From NCBI RefSeq assembly GCF_020885975.1, contig NZ_AP025183.1, forward strand, positions 1,550,001 to 1,614,000: DNA of 64,000 nucleotides, written 5' to 3'. The notes under the pieces are model-generated. The model saw nothing but the letters and a program-made list of their open reading frames with translations. It was not told the DNA's origin and did not search any database. The position numbers were made by a program, and so were the translations under genes. Numbering within the stretch: the stretch's first letter is position 1; each line of letters starts with the position of its first letter. This document shows positions 35,271 through 41,953 of this stretch, one piece after another. Origin of the DNA: Flavobacterium ammonificans. GTDB lineage: Bacteria > Bacteroidota > Bacteroidia > Flavobacteriales > Flavobacteriaceae.

Positions 35271-35666
35271 ATAAACTTTTTAGATTTCCAGATAAATTTA
35301 GGATATAAATAGCATTCTAATATTATTGTATTTTGAGCAATTTAATTATAAAATGACATAGTATTTTATGGCAAACTATAACATTAAGTAATTCATTTTA
35401 TAGTTTTATTAGTCAAAACACTAAATAACATTAGTAAATTAAAACGAATTACATTTGTTTACTATGCGTATAAATCCGAATTCAATTCGGATTTATACGT
35501 TTTTAACCGGTTCATTTTTTGATGGTTATAAAGTTGGTTTAGAAATTTAGGTGTTTTAGAATGGTGTTTTTTTAAAAAATATTATTTAGAATAATTTATT
35601 TATATATAATAATTTTTATTTTCTTCGGTTATTAGTAACATATGTGATGTCTTACAAAAATAAAGG
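35271..35666. other. Gene-free A/T-rich region upstream of the channel operon
   Basis: No gene is visible. It contains the long perfect hairpin at 35467-35499 and presumably the promoter of the plus-strand gene at 35667. No clear -33/-7 pair was found for either strand. Confidence 0.45.
35467..35504 (+). terminator. Strong plus-strand terminator
   Basis: CGTATAAATCCGAATT and AATTCGGATTTATACG form a perfect 16-bp inverted repeat around a single C, followed by five Ts. The T-run is only on the plus strand, so it stops rightward transcription. The only candidate transcript is one over the small frame at 35067 or an RNA antisense to the operon's upstream region. Confidence 0.7.
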
Positions 35667-36098
35667 ATGAATAAATTATCTAATACCTCTCAAAATAGTA
35701 CTGTAAAATCCGATTTTGCTCATTATTTTTCAAATTTAAACAGTATAGGTTTGGCCTCTTTATTAAAAGATGATATTTTATATGTTGAGATTACTAAAGG
35801 TGATTGGATAGCTCTTTTTGAAAAGCAATTTGAAAGTTTCAAAAGAAATGACATTCATTATTTGAAATCAATTGCTGGTGTCTGTTCAGGATGTAAAAAG
35901 GGATGTTCAGGTTATACTTTTCTGGATGAGGTGAGTGGATTTTATGTTGATTTCGTAATTGAAGTAAACGAGGAGGGTACTATTGATTATACAGAATGTG
36001 TGAATTTGATAAACGAAATTGCGCTGCCGAATAAAAAGGAACAAATATTTTTCAATGAGGAAGGATTAAATACTACTAATCATGAATGTCCATTTTAG
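35667..36098 (+). CDS. Uncharacterised Cys-rich small protein
   Basis: 143 residues. A Cys cluster CSGCKKGC lies near residues 73-80, and another Cys sits in ECVNLI and at the C-terminus (HECPF). The cluster could bind a metal. Other parts are mixed alpha/beta with no known motif. No signal peptide or membrane helix is seen. AAAGGA upstream of the ATG is Shine-Dalgarno-like. It heads a plus-strand group of three small genes (35667-37168) between the channel operon and the integration module. Confidence 0.55.
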   Translation: MNKLSNTSQNSTVKSDFAHYFSNLNSIGLASLLKDDILYVEITKGDWIALFEKQFESFKRNDIHYLKSIAGVCSGCKKGCSGYTFLDEVSGFYVDFVIEVNEEGTIDYTECVNLINEIALPNKKEQIFFNEEGLNTTNHECPF

Positions 36099-36110
36099 TT
36101 TTTTATTATC

Positions 36111-36581
36111 ATGAAAAATAACATTTTATACTTTATCCTTTTTCTTTTATTTTCAACGTATTCAATTGGGCAACAATTTCAAATTGGTGATCGAGTGAAT
36201 CCTAAATCCAAACAATTTAAGTTGTTGGATTATTCGCCTTCCATGAAAGTTCATACTTACCTGTATGTAGATAAAATTAAAGAAAAGTATTTGTTTGATA
36301 GAAGAGTAGGTGAAATTCTTATTTGTCTTAAAAATGGGGTAGTGGTAACCACGATTTACAATCTAAAACTTAATACTGACGAGCATAGAATTGCAAACTC
36401 AACCTTAAAAAAGGTAAACAAAGCTGTTGGTAAAGAATTATCATTAGTTCCACATAATTCGTATGCAATTACTAAAGGAAATAACTTCGTTTCACTAAAA
36501 ATTTGTAATACACCTTTGACTTTCGATCAACCTAGATTGGTTTATTTGACTACGATTAAATACAGCATTTTGATGCCTTAA
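36111..36581 (+). CDS. Small exported protein, unknown function
   Basis: 156 residues. A signal peptide occupies residues 1-21 (NNILYFILFLLFSTYSIGQ). The mature protein starts QQFQIGDRVNPKSKQFKLL and continues as an alternating beta-type sequence with YLYVDKIKEKYLFDRRVGEI and TTIYNLK. No family is recognised. The gene follows the Cys-rich gene by 12 bases and precedes the lipoprotein gene by 17, so the three probably share a transcript. It is likely periplasmic. Confidence 0.6.
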   Translation: MKNNILYFILFLLFSTYSIGQQFQIGDRVNPKSKQFKLLDYSPSMKVHTYLYVDKIKEKYLFDRRVGEILICLKNGVVVTTIYNLKLNTDEHRIANSTLKKVNKAVGKELSLVPHNSYAITKGNNFVSLKICNTPLTFDQPRLVYLTTIKYSILMP

Positions 36582-36598
36582 TTATCTAAAATCGAATT

Positions 36599-37168
36599 AT
36601 GAAAAATGTACCAAAAATCATACTTGGATTCCTACTAGTTTTTACCTTCGGTTGTACCCAAAACAAAAAACCTAAATTAGTGAAGCCAACTCCAAAACCT
36701 ATAGTTTGGCATATTGCAGGCTTACCCAATTGGTTTTATTTAAGTAATTCGAGAATTATTTATAATCGATGGGGGATAAATATTTTTTTAGATGGTTGTT
36801 CGGGTTCTATTGAAGGTGTGAAGAATAATAAAAAAGTAGCCAAAATTTTAAAAAAACGCCATGGAAAATATTGGCAGCAAGTTTTTCAAATGTCGGTAGA
36901 AGAAGAGATACTCAATCGATATTCAGTTATTGATTTAGTCTACAAGAGTCAAGAGGTAGTAGCGATTCAAAAGAAATTTCATGTGAGCAAAGAAAATAGT
37001 ACTACACGTGTTATGTATATCGATAAAAATCGTTATGCTATTTTAGTAACTTGGTATGTTCCTAGTGATGATAATATTTCCATTCCAGGTCAACAATTAA
37101 TTGTGAATTTAGCAACAAAGCAGGTTGCAAAAAGTGATAGAAAGTTTAATTGGAGGAGAGCGTATTGA
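36599..37168 (+). CDS. Small lipoprotein, unknown function
   Basis: 189 residues. A lipoprotein signal is clear: IILGFLLVFTFGC, with the Cys at about residue 19, then charged QNKKPK. The mature part has aromatic-rich strands (WHIAGLPNWFYLSNS, RWGINIFLDGC) and ends with RKFNWRRAY. No family is recognised. It is the last of three small plus-strand genes and is followed by a bidirectional terminator. It probably sits in the outer membrane or at the periplasmic face of the inner membrane. Confidence 0.6.
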   Translation: MKNVPKIILGFLLVFTFGCTQNKKPKLVKPTPKPIVWHIAGLPNWFYLSNSRIIYNRWGINIFLDGCSGSIEGVKNNKKVAKILKKRHGKYWQQVFQMSVEEEILNRYSVIDLVYKSQEVVAIQKKFHVSKENSTTRVMYIDKNRYAILVTWYVPSDDNISIPGQQLIVNLATKQVAKSDRKFNWRRAY

Positions 37169-37190
37169 TAAATATTTAATATAAATTGAA

Positions 37191-37219
37191 CAAAACAACG
37201 AGCTACACTCGTTGTTTTG
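37191..37219. terminator. Bidirectional terminator between convergent genes
   Basis: CAAAACAACGAG and CTCGTTGTTTTG form a perfect 12-bp stem with a 5-base loop. The A/T flanks allow use in both directions. The stop codon and last codons of the minus-strand gene at 37203 lie inside it. Confidence 0.8.
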
Positions 37220-37400
37220 TTTCTTCTTCTAGTCTTTTGACTACACTATTAGCAACTACAACGCCAAATAAAGCAACAACTGCTACTACCAAAATGATTC
37301 CTAATGCACGATTGTTTTTTTTAAGTACTTCATTTTCATTGATAGTGTTTTCCAAATTGAAATCCAGATCTACCATTTTGTAGTCATACATACTAATCAT
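37203..37400 (-). CDS. Small single-span membrane protein of the integration module
   Basis: 65 residues. A charged N-terminus with NLENTINENEVLKKNN precedes one membrane helix (about 33-53, LGIILVVAVVALFGVVVA) and a short charged tail. No family is recognised. It overlaps the upstream gene by an ATGA, so it is translated with it. Its 3' end lies in the shared terminator hairpin. Confidence 0.5.
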   Translation of the reverse strand: MISMYDYKMVDLDFNLENTINENEVLKKNNRALGIILVVAVVALFGVVVANSVVKRLEEETKQRV

Positions 37401-37765
37401 AACTTAATTATTTGAACGTTATCGGAATTAGGTATCATTCTAATTGCATACTCATAATAGGCATGAAGTTTACCATATTTAGTATCTACAATTCGATTAA
37501 AAGCATCAAATCGAAGTCCTTTACCCTCAAGAAAATACCTATTATAAATGTTGTCTGATTTAGGATTATAAAGCGCTTTTAAAATAAGATGACTTTGTTT
37601 ACAAGGCCTATCAATAAATGCACGTTCTTTATTGATTTCAGCATTCTTTCTGTTGTGATACCTGATTTTATTTTCTGCGGTGGCAAATCGTTGGTTTGCC
37701 CTTTTTGCAATAAATTTTTCATCCGTTAGTGGGTCTATTTTAATTAGCTGTTCCATCTTAGTCAA
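37397..37765 (-). CDS. Small basic protein of the integration module, unknown function
   Basis: 122 residues, strongly basic. The first half is helical and charged (KRANQRFATAENKIRYHNR). The second half has a YNRYFLEGKGLRFDAFNR segment. Basic small proteins beside HTH and integrase genes often act on DNA, but no motif proves it here. It overlaps the HTH gene upstream by eight bases and the membrane-protein gene downstream by four, so the three are one unit. Confidence 0.5.
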   Translation of the reverse strand: MTKMEQLIKIDPLTDEKFIAKRANQRFATAENKIRYHNRKNAEINKERAFIDRPCKQSHLILKALYNPKSDNIYNRYFLEGKGLRFDAFNRIVDTKYGKLHAYYEYAIRMIPNSDNVQIIKL

Positions 37766-38051
37766 AAATTGAATTGTTACGTAAAATGGCTTCGATAAGA
37801 CTTACCTCATACAGATGGACCCCTCCTAATTTAGTAAATGGGAGGATGCCTTTATCTCTGTACTTAGCAATAGTGTTAGGAGACAAACCGAAAAGTTCTT
37901 TTAGGTCTTCATTTCGGTAATATCCTTTTGTTTTACCTTTGTCTTTTTGTTGCTTAAGACTTGCCTCAATGTTAGACAATCTTTCATAAATTGGTTCGAG
38001 CAACATTTGTATGTTGCGAACCGAAGGAATGTTAATTTCAAATTTTTCCAT
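37758..38051 (-). CDS. Excisionase-like helix-turn-helix protein
   Basis: 97 residues. The N-terminal half has a short coiled-coil-like stretch (IYERLSNIEASLKQQKDKG). The C-terminal half is a MerR/excisionase-type winged HTH, EDLKELFGLSPNTIAKYRDK followed by GILPFTKLGGVHLYEV. Such Xis-like proteins direct the integrase toward excision and regulate nearby promoters. Its own upstream region has an inverted repeat (GGTTTA-N5-TAAACC, 38060-38076) and the palindrome TGGAGATCTCCA (38116-38127). The latter is also present upstream of the integrase gene. Control of island excision is likely but unproven. Confidence 0.75.
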   Translation of the reverse strand: MEKFEINIPSVRNIQMLLEPIYERLSNIEASLKQQKDKGKTKGYYRNEDLKELFGLSPNTIAKYRDKGILPFTKLGGVHLYEVSLIEAILRNNSIFD

Positions 38052-38059
38052 TTATTAGC

Positions 38060-38127
38060 GGTTTATATATTAAACCACAAAGAAAGGGTAGTATTATAAA
38101 TTGTTCATGTATTTATGGAGATCTCCA
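38060..38127 (-). promoter_or_regulatory. Probable control region of the excisionase-like operon
   Basis: An inverted repeat GGTTTA-TATAT-TAAACC (38060-38076) lies just upstream of the HTH start codon. The 12-bp palindrome TGGAGATCTCCA (38116-38127) lies further upstream. The palindrome recurs at 40370-40383, which suggests one regulator for both places. Confidence 0.5.
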
Positions 38128-38143
38128 AGCGATAATAAAAAAA

Positions 38144-39055
38144 TTAATTCAATTTAGCAGTTTCAGTTCTAATATATTTAGAAAGTAGATTTAAAACATC
38201 TAATTGCTTGTTACTTCTTGCCTTATCTTTTACTTTAGAATATTCTTTACTAAAATCAGTTAATGGTTTAATTCCTAGTTTTGTGTCTGTATAGTTAAAA
38301 TGGGTTTCCACAAACTTTTTAATTTTACTTTCACTTTTTAATTCATCACTATCCATATAAATTAATTTAGCTTTGATTAGAATTTTAAACAATGCAGCTG
38401 AGGAAATTTTATCTAATTTTATGTTACACTTATTCTCAGGGGTTTTATTCTCTGAATAAAAATGACTTAAATCTGTAACTCCGTATACCTGAATAGCATT
38501 TTTCAGGTAATTAATTTTTTCTTCAAAGTAGAATAGGGATTTATAGAATTGGTTTATAAAAAAATATAATTTAACCTTTTCAAAATCATCGTTTTCTACG
38601 TAATTATTGTTTTGATCTTTGTGCGCGAATAAACAATAAATAATATTGTCTTCTTCAACATTTCCATCAAAATTATAATCTAATACTTTTTGAATAGTGT
38701 AAGTTTCAGGCACATCATATTCAATCGCAAAATTCACTTGTTCAATATTACTAATATGACTTAAAAAAGATTCAAAATATTGAATTTTATCATTTCTATA
38801 GCGATAAAGTTTACTTTGTATATTTTTAAGTAATTGATCTACAATTAAAAGGTTATTGTTGTTGCTAATTAAAATTACCTTTAGTCCTTCAATGAATTCG
38901 TTTATTCTTTCATGAAAAAAATTTTCATTGATTTCATCTAACCACATATTGTTGATGCGATATTTTTTGTAATGAGTATGAAAATCTATCTTTTCATTTG
39001 AAAAATCAGCGAATTCCTTTAAGTATTCTAATGGGAGTAGCATATTGTTTGTCAT
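38144..39055 (-). CDS. Uncharacterised protein between integrase and excisionase-like genes
   Basis: 303 residues, helical and charged, with no membrane segment. The C-terminal third (AALFKILIKAKLIYMDSDEL, then KKFVETHFNYTDTK and DFSKEYSKVKDKA) resembles the C-terminal region of proteins that accompany integrases in Bacteroidota elements, including RteC-like regulators. The match is loose. It starts 27 bases after the integrase stop on the same strand, so it may be co-transcribed with it. A regulatory role in island maintenance or excision is possible. Confidence 0.55.
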   Translation of the reverse strand: MTNNMLLPLEYLKEFADFSNEKIDFHTHYKKYRINNMWLDEINENFFHERINEFIEGLKVILISNNNNLLIVDQLLKNIQSKLYRYRNDKIQYFESFLSHISNIEQVNFAIEYDVPETYTIQKVLDYNFDGNVEEDNIIYCLFAHKDQNNNYVENDDFEKVKLYFFINQFYKSLFYFEEKINYLKNAIQVYGVTDLSHFYSENKTPENKCNIKLDKISSAALFKILIKAKLIYMDSDELKSESKIKKFVETHFNYTDTKLGIKPLTDFSKEYSKVKDKARSNKQLDVLNLLSKYIRTETAKLN

Positions 39056-39082
39056 TTAGTTATATCAAATTTATAAAAAAAT

Positions 39083-40306
39083 CTACTTGTCTTTGAATTT
39101 CTCCATTAATTTATGCATGTCATCTGAAACACTAGAATCTAACACTTTGGCATAGTGTTGGGTTTGTCTGATGGTAGTATGACCCAACATAGCTGATACA
39201 TTTTCAATTTTGATTCCGTTTCCAAGTGTTACCGTTGTAGCAAAGGTATGTCTTGCAACATACCAAGTTAAGTTCTTATCAAGCCCAATGATATCGGCTA
39301 TCTCTTTTAAATAGGCGTTCATTTTTTGGTTGGATATTTTAGGTAGTAAAGCTTCTCCTTCAAATTGGTATTTACTTAATATTTTTAAAACAGGAGGGAG
39401 GATAGGTACATTGGCTTTTGTACCTGTTTTTTGACGATTGGTTTTTATCCAGAGATTTTTATCGCCATCTTGGATGATGTTTTTTCTGGTGAGTTGTAAT
39501 GCATCTACAGGTGCATATCCAGTGTAGCAACTAAATAGGAAAATGTCTTTTACGAGTTCTAATCGATCTACAGAAAAAGTTTTATTTTCAATTCGTTCCA
39601 ATTCTTCTTGAGTCAAGAAAGTGGCATCAGTTACTTTTATTTTACCTGAATAGCTATTAAAAGGATTCTTTTCAATGATTTCCATCTTTACGGCATAATT
39701 GCAGATGGTTTTTAGATTTTTGAAGTACTTAACTAGCGAATTGTTTTTAATCCCTAATTTACCCTTATATTCACTTTCAAATTTCAGATACGATTCTAAA
39801 TTGTAGATATACGCATTATTGACTTTATCAAGAAGTACATTCTCGGTTCCAAAAGTTTTTAGGTTGAATAGCCGAACCAATTCTTTTACGCGCTCGTATT
39901 TCTGAAGCGACGCACTACTTCGCTCGCCAATATTGACCAATTTGGCAAAATGAGTATTGTGGATTTGGATGATGTCTAGAATACTAGGTTTTACCTCTTC
40001 GATTTCTTTACCTAAGATTTTGAGTTTGAATTCTTCGATAGTTAATTCCTCTTGATGGCGCTCTAAATGATTGGCTATTTTTTCAATTTTGAGTTCCAAT
40101 AAGTCTAAGTAGTCTTTGAGTACTTTTTCTTTGTCCTGACGGAGTATCCGTCTTAAATTATCGGTTTGTTTCCATCTTTCTTCTGATATGTATTTACCAG
40201 TGGCTATGGTGATGGATTTTCGGTTGTAAGTAACCTTTAGGTACAAAGGGCAATCTCCGTTTTGTTTTGCCTTGTCTTTTTTGATGTAAATAATTGTTTT
40301 TACCAT
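39083..40306 (-). CDS. int: Tyrosine recombinase (integrase) of the island
   Basis: 407 residues. The N-terminus is an Arm-DNA-binding domain (CPLYLKVTYNRKSITIATG). A SAM-like core-binding domain (~105-215) and the catalytic domain (~230-395) follow. Visible active-site residues are K293 (RQKTG), R352 in WYVARHTFAT, H376 in LGHTTI and the nucleophile Y385 in HYAKV. The first catalytic Arg is absent: TGYAPVD (262-268) has Ala where Arg is usual, as in the IntDOT group that also lacks Arg I. The gene lies 259 bases from the intact tRNA-Ser, whose 3' end is the target. The arm-site-like GGGTAAC repeats lie between them. Confidence 0.93.
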   Translation of the reverse strand: MVKTIIYIKKDKAKQNGDCPLYLKVTYNRKSITIATGKYISEERWKQTDNLRRILRQDKEKVLKDYLDLLELKIEKIANHLERHQEELTIEEFKLKILGKEIEEVKPSILDIIQIHNTHFAKLVNIGERSSASLQKYERVKELVRLFNLKTFGTENVLLDKVNNAYIYNLESYLKFESEYKGKLGIKNNSLVKYFKNLKTICNYAVKMEIIEKNPFNSYSGKIKVTDATFLTQEELERIENKTFSVDRLELVKDIFLFSCYTGYAPVDALQLTRKNIIQDGDKNLWIKTNRQKTGTKANVPILPPVLKILSKYQFEGEALLPKISNQKMNAYLKEIADIIGLDKNLTWYVARHTFATTVTLGNGIKIENVSAMLGHTTIRQTQHYAKVLDSSVSDDMHKLMEKFKDK

Positions 40307-40369
40307 TACTTTTAGTATTAAAATTAACAGTACAAATTGACTTAAAAACTTTGTAAACCCTTGTTGTTA

Positions 40370-40383
40370 CTGGAGATCTCCAG
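40370..40383. promoter_or_regulatory. Palindrome upstream of the integrase gene
   Basis: CTGGAGATCTCCAG is a perfect 14-bp palindrome 64 bases upstream of the integrase start. Its 12-bp core TGGAGATCTCCA also stands upstream of the excisionase-like operon (38116-38127). It is a likely binding site for a shared regulator. Confidence 0.5.
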
Positions 40384-40397
40384 GAGATATTTGCAAT

Positions 40398-40451
40398 TTA
40401 GTTACCCTATTGGAGGGCAAAAAGTCATAGGGTAACCTATAGGGTAACTAA
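40398..40451. repeat. GGGTAAC repeats and inverted copy, probable integrase arm sites (right end)
   Basis: TTAGTTACCCTAT (40398-40410) is the exact reverse complement of ATAGGGTAACTAA (40439-40451). A further ATAGGGTAAC lies at 40427-40436, so two direct copies are 12 bp apart. The left end (1142-1161) has the same pair and spacing. Confidence 0.7.
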
Positions 40452-40493
40452 AACATGCGTTTTAATGTGATTTTTGACGATTGTCAGAAAATG

Positions 40494-40530
40494 AAAAAAC
40501 CCTCTAAACACTTATGTTTAAAGGGTTTTT
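40494..40530 (-). terminator. Terminator downstream of tRNA-Ser, inside the island end
   Basis: AAACCCTCTAAAC (40497-40509) and GTTTAAAGGGTTT (40516-40528) pair with one mismatch. The A-run at 40494-40499 gives a U-run on the minus strand. It now terminates tRNA-Ser transcription and appears to be brought by the island. A smaller hairpin ATGTTTC-TTTT-GAAACAT lies between it and the tRNA (40539-40556). Confidence 0.7.
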
Positions 40531-40564
40531 GAAGTTTTATGTTTCTTTTGAAACATGTCTTTCG

Positions 40565-40649
40565 CGGAGAAAGAGGGATTCGAACCCCCGGACCTGTTAC
40601 AGTCAACAGTTTTCAAGACTGCCGCATTCGACCGCTCTGCCATTTCTCC
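40565..40649 (-). tRNA. tRNA-Ser(UGA), island insertion site
   Basis: The minus strand folds as a class II tRNA. The acceptor stem is GGAGAAA / TTTCTCC with discriminator G. The D-arm region contains GCAGAGCGGTCGAATGC, the anticodon stem-loop is GCAGT-CTTGAAA-ACTGT with anticodon TGA, a long variable arm follows, and the T-loop is GGTTCGAATCC. CCA is not encoded. The 3' end (40566-40587) is duplicated at 1072-1093. It remains intact and should be functional after integration. Confidence 0.95.
40566..40587 (-). repeat. Proximal att site within the tRNA-Ser 3' end
   Basis: This is the tRNA-internal member of the 22-bp direct repeat that bounds the island; the other copy is at 1072-1093 with one mismatch. 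Crossover should lie within this shared segment. Confidence 0.85.
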
Positions 40650-40681
40650 AGTAAGCTGCTACCATTTTCTGGTTGCGAGTG

Positions 40682-40712
40682 CAAATATAAGTGCTTTTTT
40701 TGGTTATGCAAA
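40682..40712 (-). promoter_or_regulatory. Promoter of tRNA-Ser
   Basis: On the minus strand TTTG (40709-40712) and TATATTTG (40682-40689) are separated by 19 bases. This fits the flavobacterial consensus TTG-N17..23-TAnnTTTG. The -7 element lies 33 bases before the tRNA 5' end, so a short leader is transcribed. Confidence 0.75.
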
Positions 40713-40814
40713 TCTATTTGTATAAAAAACACTGCAATTTTGAACGGGCTTTTTTAATTGTTTCATTTTCTTTGATTTAGAAAATAAAAAAACAGTTATT
40801 TTTTAACTGCGCGA

Positions 40815-41948
40815 TTAATAATTCACGTGTCCTACAATTTCTAAACCGTAGCCAATCATACCTACACGCTTGCTTAAGCTGGTATTAGTCACTAATCTGA
40901 TTTTAGAAATATCCAAGTCGTGTAGAATTTGTGCGCCAATACCAAAATCTTTGGTATCAATTATAATACGTGGGGCTTTCATTTCGCCTTCGGTTTGCAA
41001 TTGTTTCAATTCGGCAATACGACTCAATAAATTCACAGACTGCATGTCTTGGTTGATAAAAATCACAGCGCCTTTGCCATGGTCATTAATCGTTTGGAAC
41101 ATTTTATCCAATTGATGATCGGCATTGTGGGTTAAAGTGCCCAATAAGTCATTATTGACTTGCGAAGAGTTGATACGCGTTAAAACGGCATCGCCCAAGT
41201 TCCATGTGCCTTTGGTTAAAGCAATATGGACTTGTTTGTTAGTCGTTTGTTCGTAAGCACGCAATCTAAAAGTACCAAAACGGGTTTCGATATCAAAGTC
41301 GTCTTTTTTCACAATCAAACTGTCGTGTTGTACACGGTAGGCCACTAAATCTTCAATAGAAACGAGTTTCAAGTTGAATTTTTTAGCCACTTTTACCAGT
41401 TGGGGTAGGCGCGCCATGCTACCATCTTCGTTCATGATTTCTACAATCACTCCCGCTGATTTAAAACCGGCTAATCTTGCAAAGTCAATGGCAGCTTCTG
41501 TATGACCTGTTCTTCGTAAAACACCACCTTGCTTCGCAATTAAAGGAAAAATATGTCCTGGACGTGCTAAATCGTGTGGTTTGGTATCTGGATTGACTAA
41601 AGACAAAATCGTTTTGGCTCTATCCGCTGCTGAAATTCCTGTGGTGACTCCGTTGCCTCTTAAATCTACCGAAACGGTAAAGGCAGTCTCCATTGGATCG
41701 GTATTGTTATTCACCATCACGTGCAATCCTAATTCTTTGCATCGGCTTTCGGTCAAAGGCGCACAAATCAATCCACGACCGTGTGTTGCCATAAAATTGA
41801 TCATTTCGGGTGTTACTTTTTCGGCTGCAGCCAAGAAATCGCCTTCGTTTTCGCGGTTTTCATCATCTACAACGATAATTACTTTGCCTTGACGAATGTC
41901 TTCGATGGCTTCTTCGATAGTGTTGAGTTGTATTTTGGTAGTGCTCAT
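40815..41948 (-). CDS. ribB: 3,4-dihydroxy-2-butanone 4-phosphate synthase with degenerate GTP cyclohydrolase II domain
   Basis: 377 residues. Residues 1-200 are a complete RibB: DDENRENEGDF is the acidic metal site, followed by GRGLICAP, RPGHIFPL and RTGHTEAA. It makes the four-carbon riboflavin precursor from ribulose 5-phosphate. Residues 205-377 have the fold of GTP cyclohydrolase II but not its site. The zinc-binding Cys positions are replaced (RINSSQVNND and THNADHQ in place of HSECLTGD and RCDCG-type motifs), and the catalytic arginine segment is altered. The second domain is therefore probably structural. A separate RibA would be expected elsewhere in the genome. Confidence 0.9.
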   Translation of the reverse strand: MSTTKIQLNTIEEAIEDIRQGKVIIVVDDENRENEGDFLAAAEKVTPEMINFMATHGRGLICAPLTESRCKELGLHVMVNNNTDPMETAFTVSVDLRGNGVTTGISAADRAKTILSLVNPDTKPHDLARPGHIFPLIAKQGGVLRRTGHTEAAIDFARLAGFKSAGVIVEIMNEDGSMARLPQLVKVAKKFNLKLVSIEDLVAYRVQHDSLIVKKDDFDIETRFGTFRLRAYEQTTNKQVHIALTKGTWNLGDAVLTRINSSQVNNDLLGTLTHNADHQLDKMFQTINDHGKGAVIFINQDMQSVNLLSRIAELKQLQTEGEMKAPRIIIDTKDFGIGAQILHDLDISKIRLVTNTSLSKRVGMIGYGLEIVGHVNY

Positions 41949-41953
41949 GACGA

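Larger units (their letters stand above)
1072..40587. mobile_element. ~39.5 kb tRNA-Ser-inserted genomic island carrying defence and conflict genes
   Basis: The island is bounded by a direct repeat of the tRNA-Ser 3' end (1072-1093 and 40566-40587). A tyrosine integrase (39083-40306) sits beside the intact tRNA, as is usual for tRNA-inserted elements. An excisionase-like HTH gene (37758-38051) is nearby. GGGTAAC repeats with a 12-bp period lie inside both ends. The cargo is hipBA, a TPR protein, an amidohydrolase, an Hsp70/AAA+ operon, mcrBC, type I restriction with an embedded HipA-like pair, and a channel/DUF4407 operon. I see no relaxase, coupling protein or conjugation genes. It is therefore probably a non-conjugative integrative island, or one mobilised in trans. 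Confidence 0.85.

Noticed and set aside
40539..40757. Open plus-strand frame across the tRNA-Ser region
   Set aside because: It runs antisense over a clear tRNA gene and its terminator and has no protein-like features.
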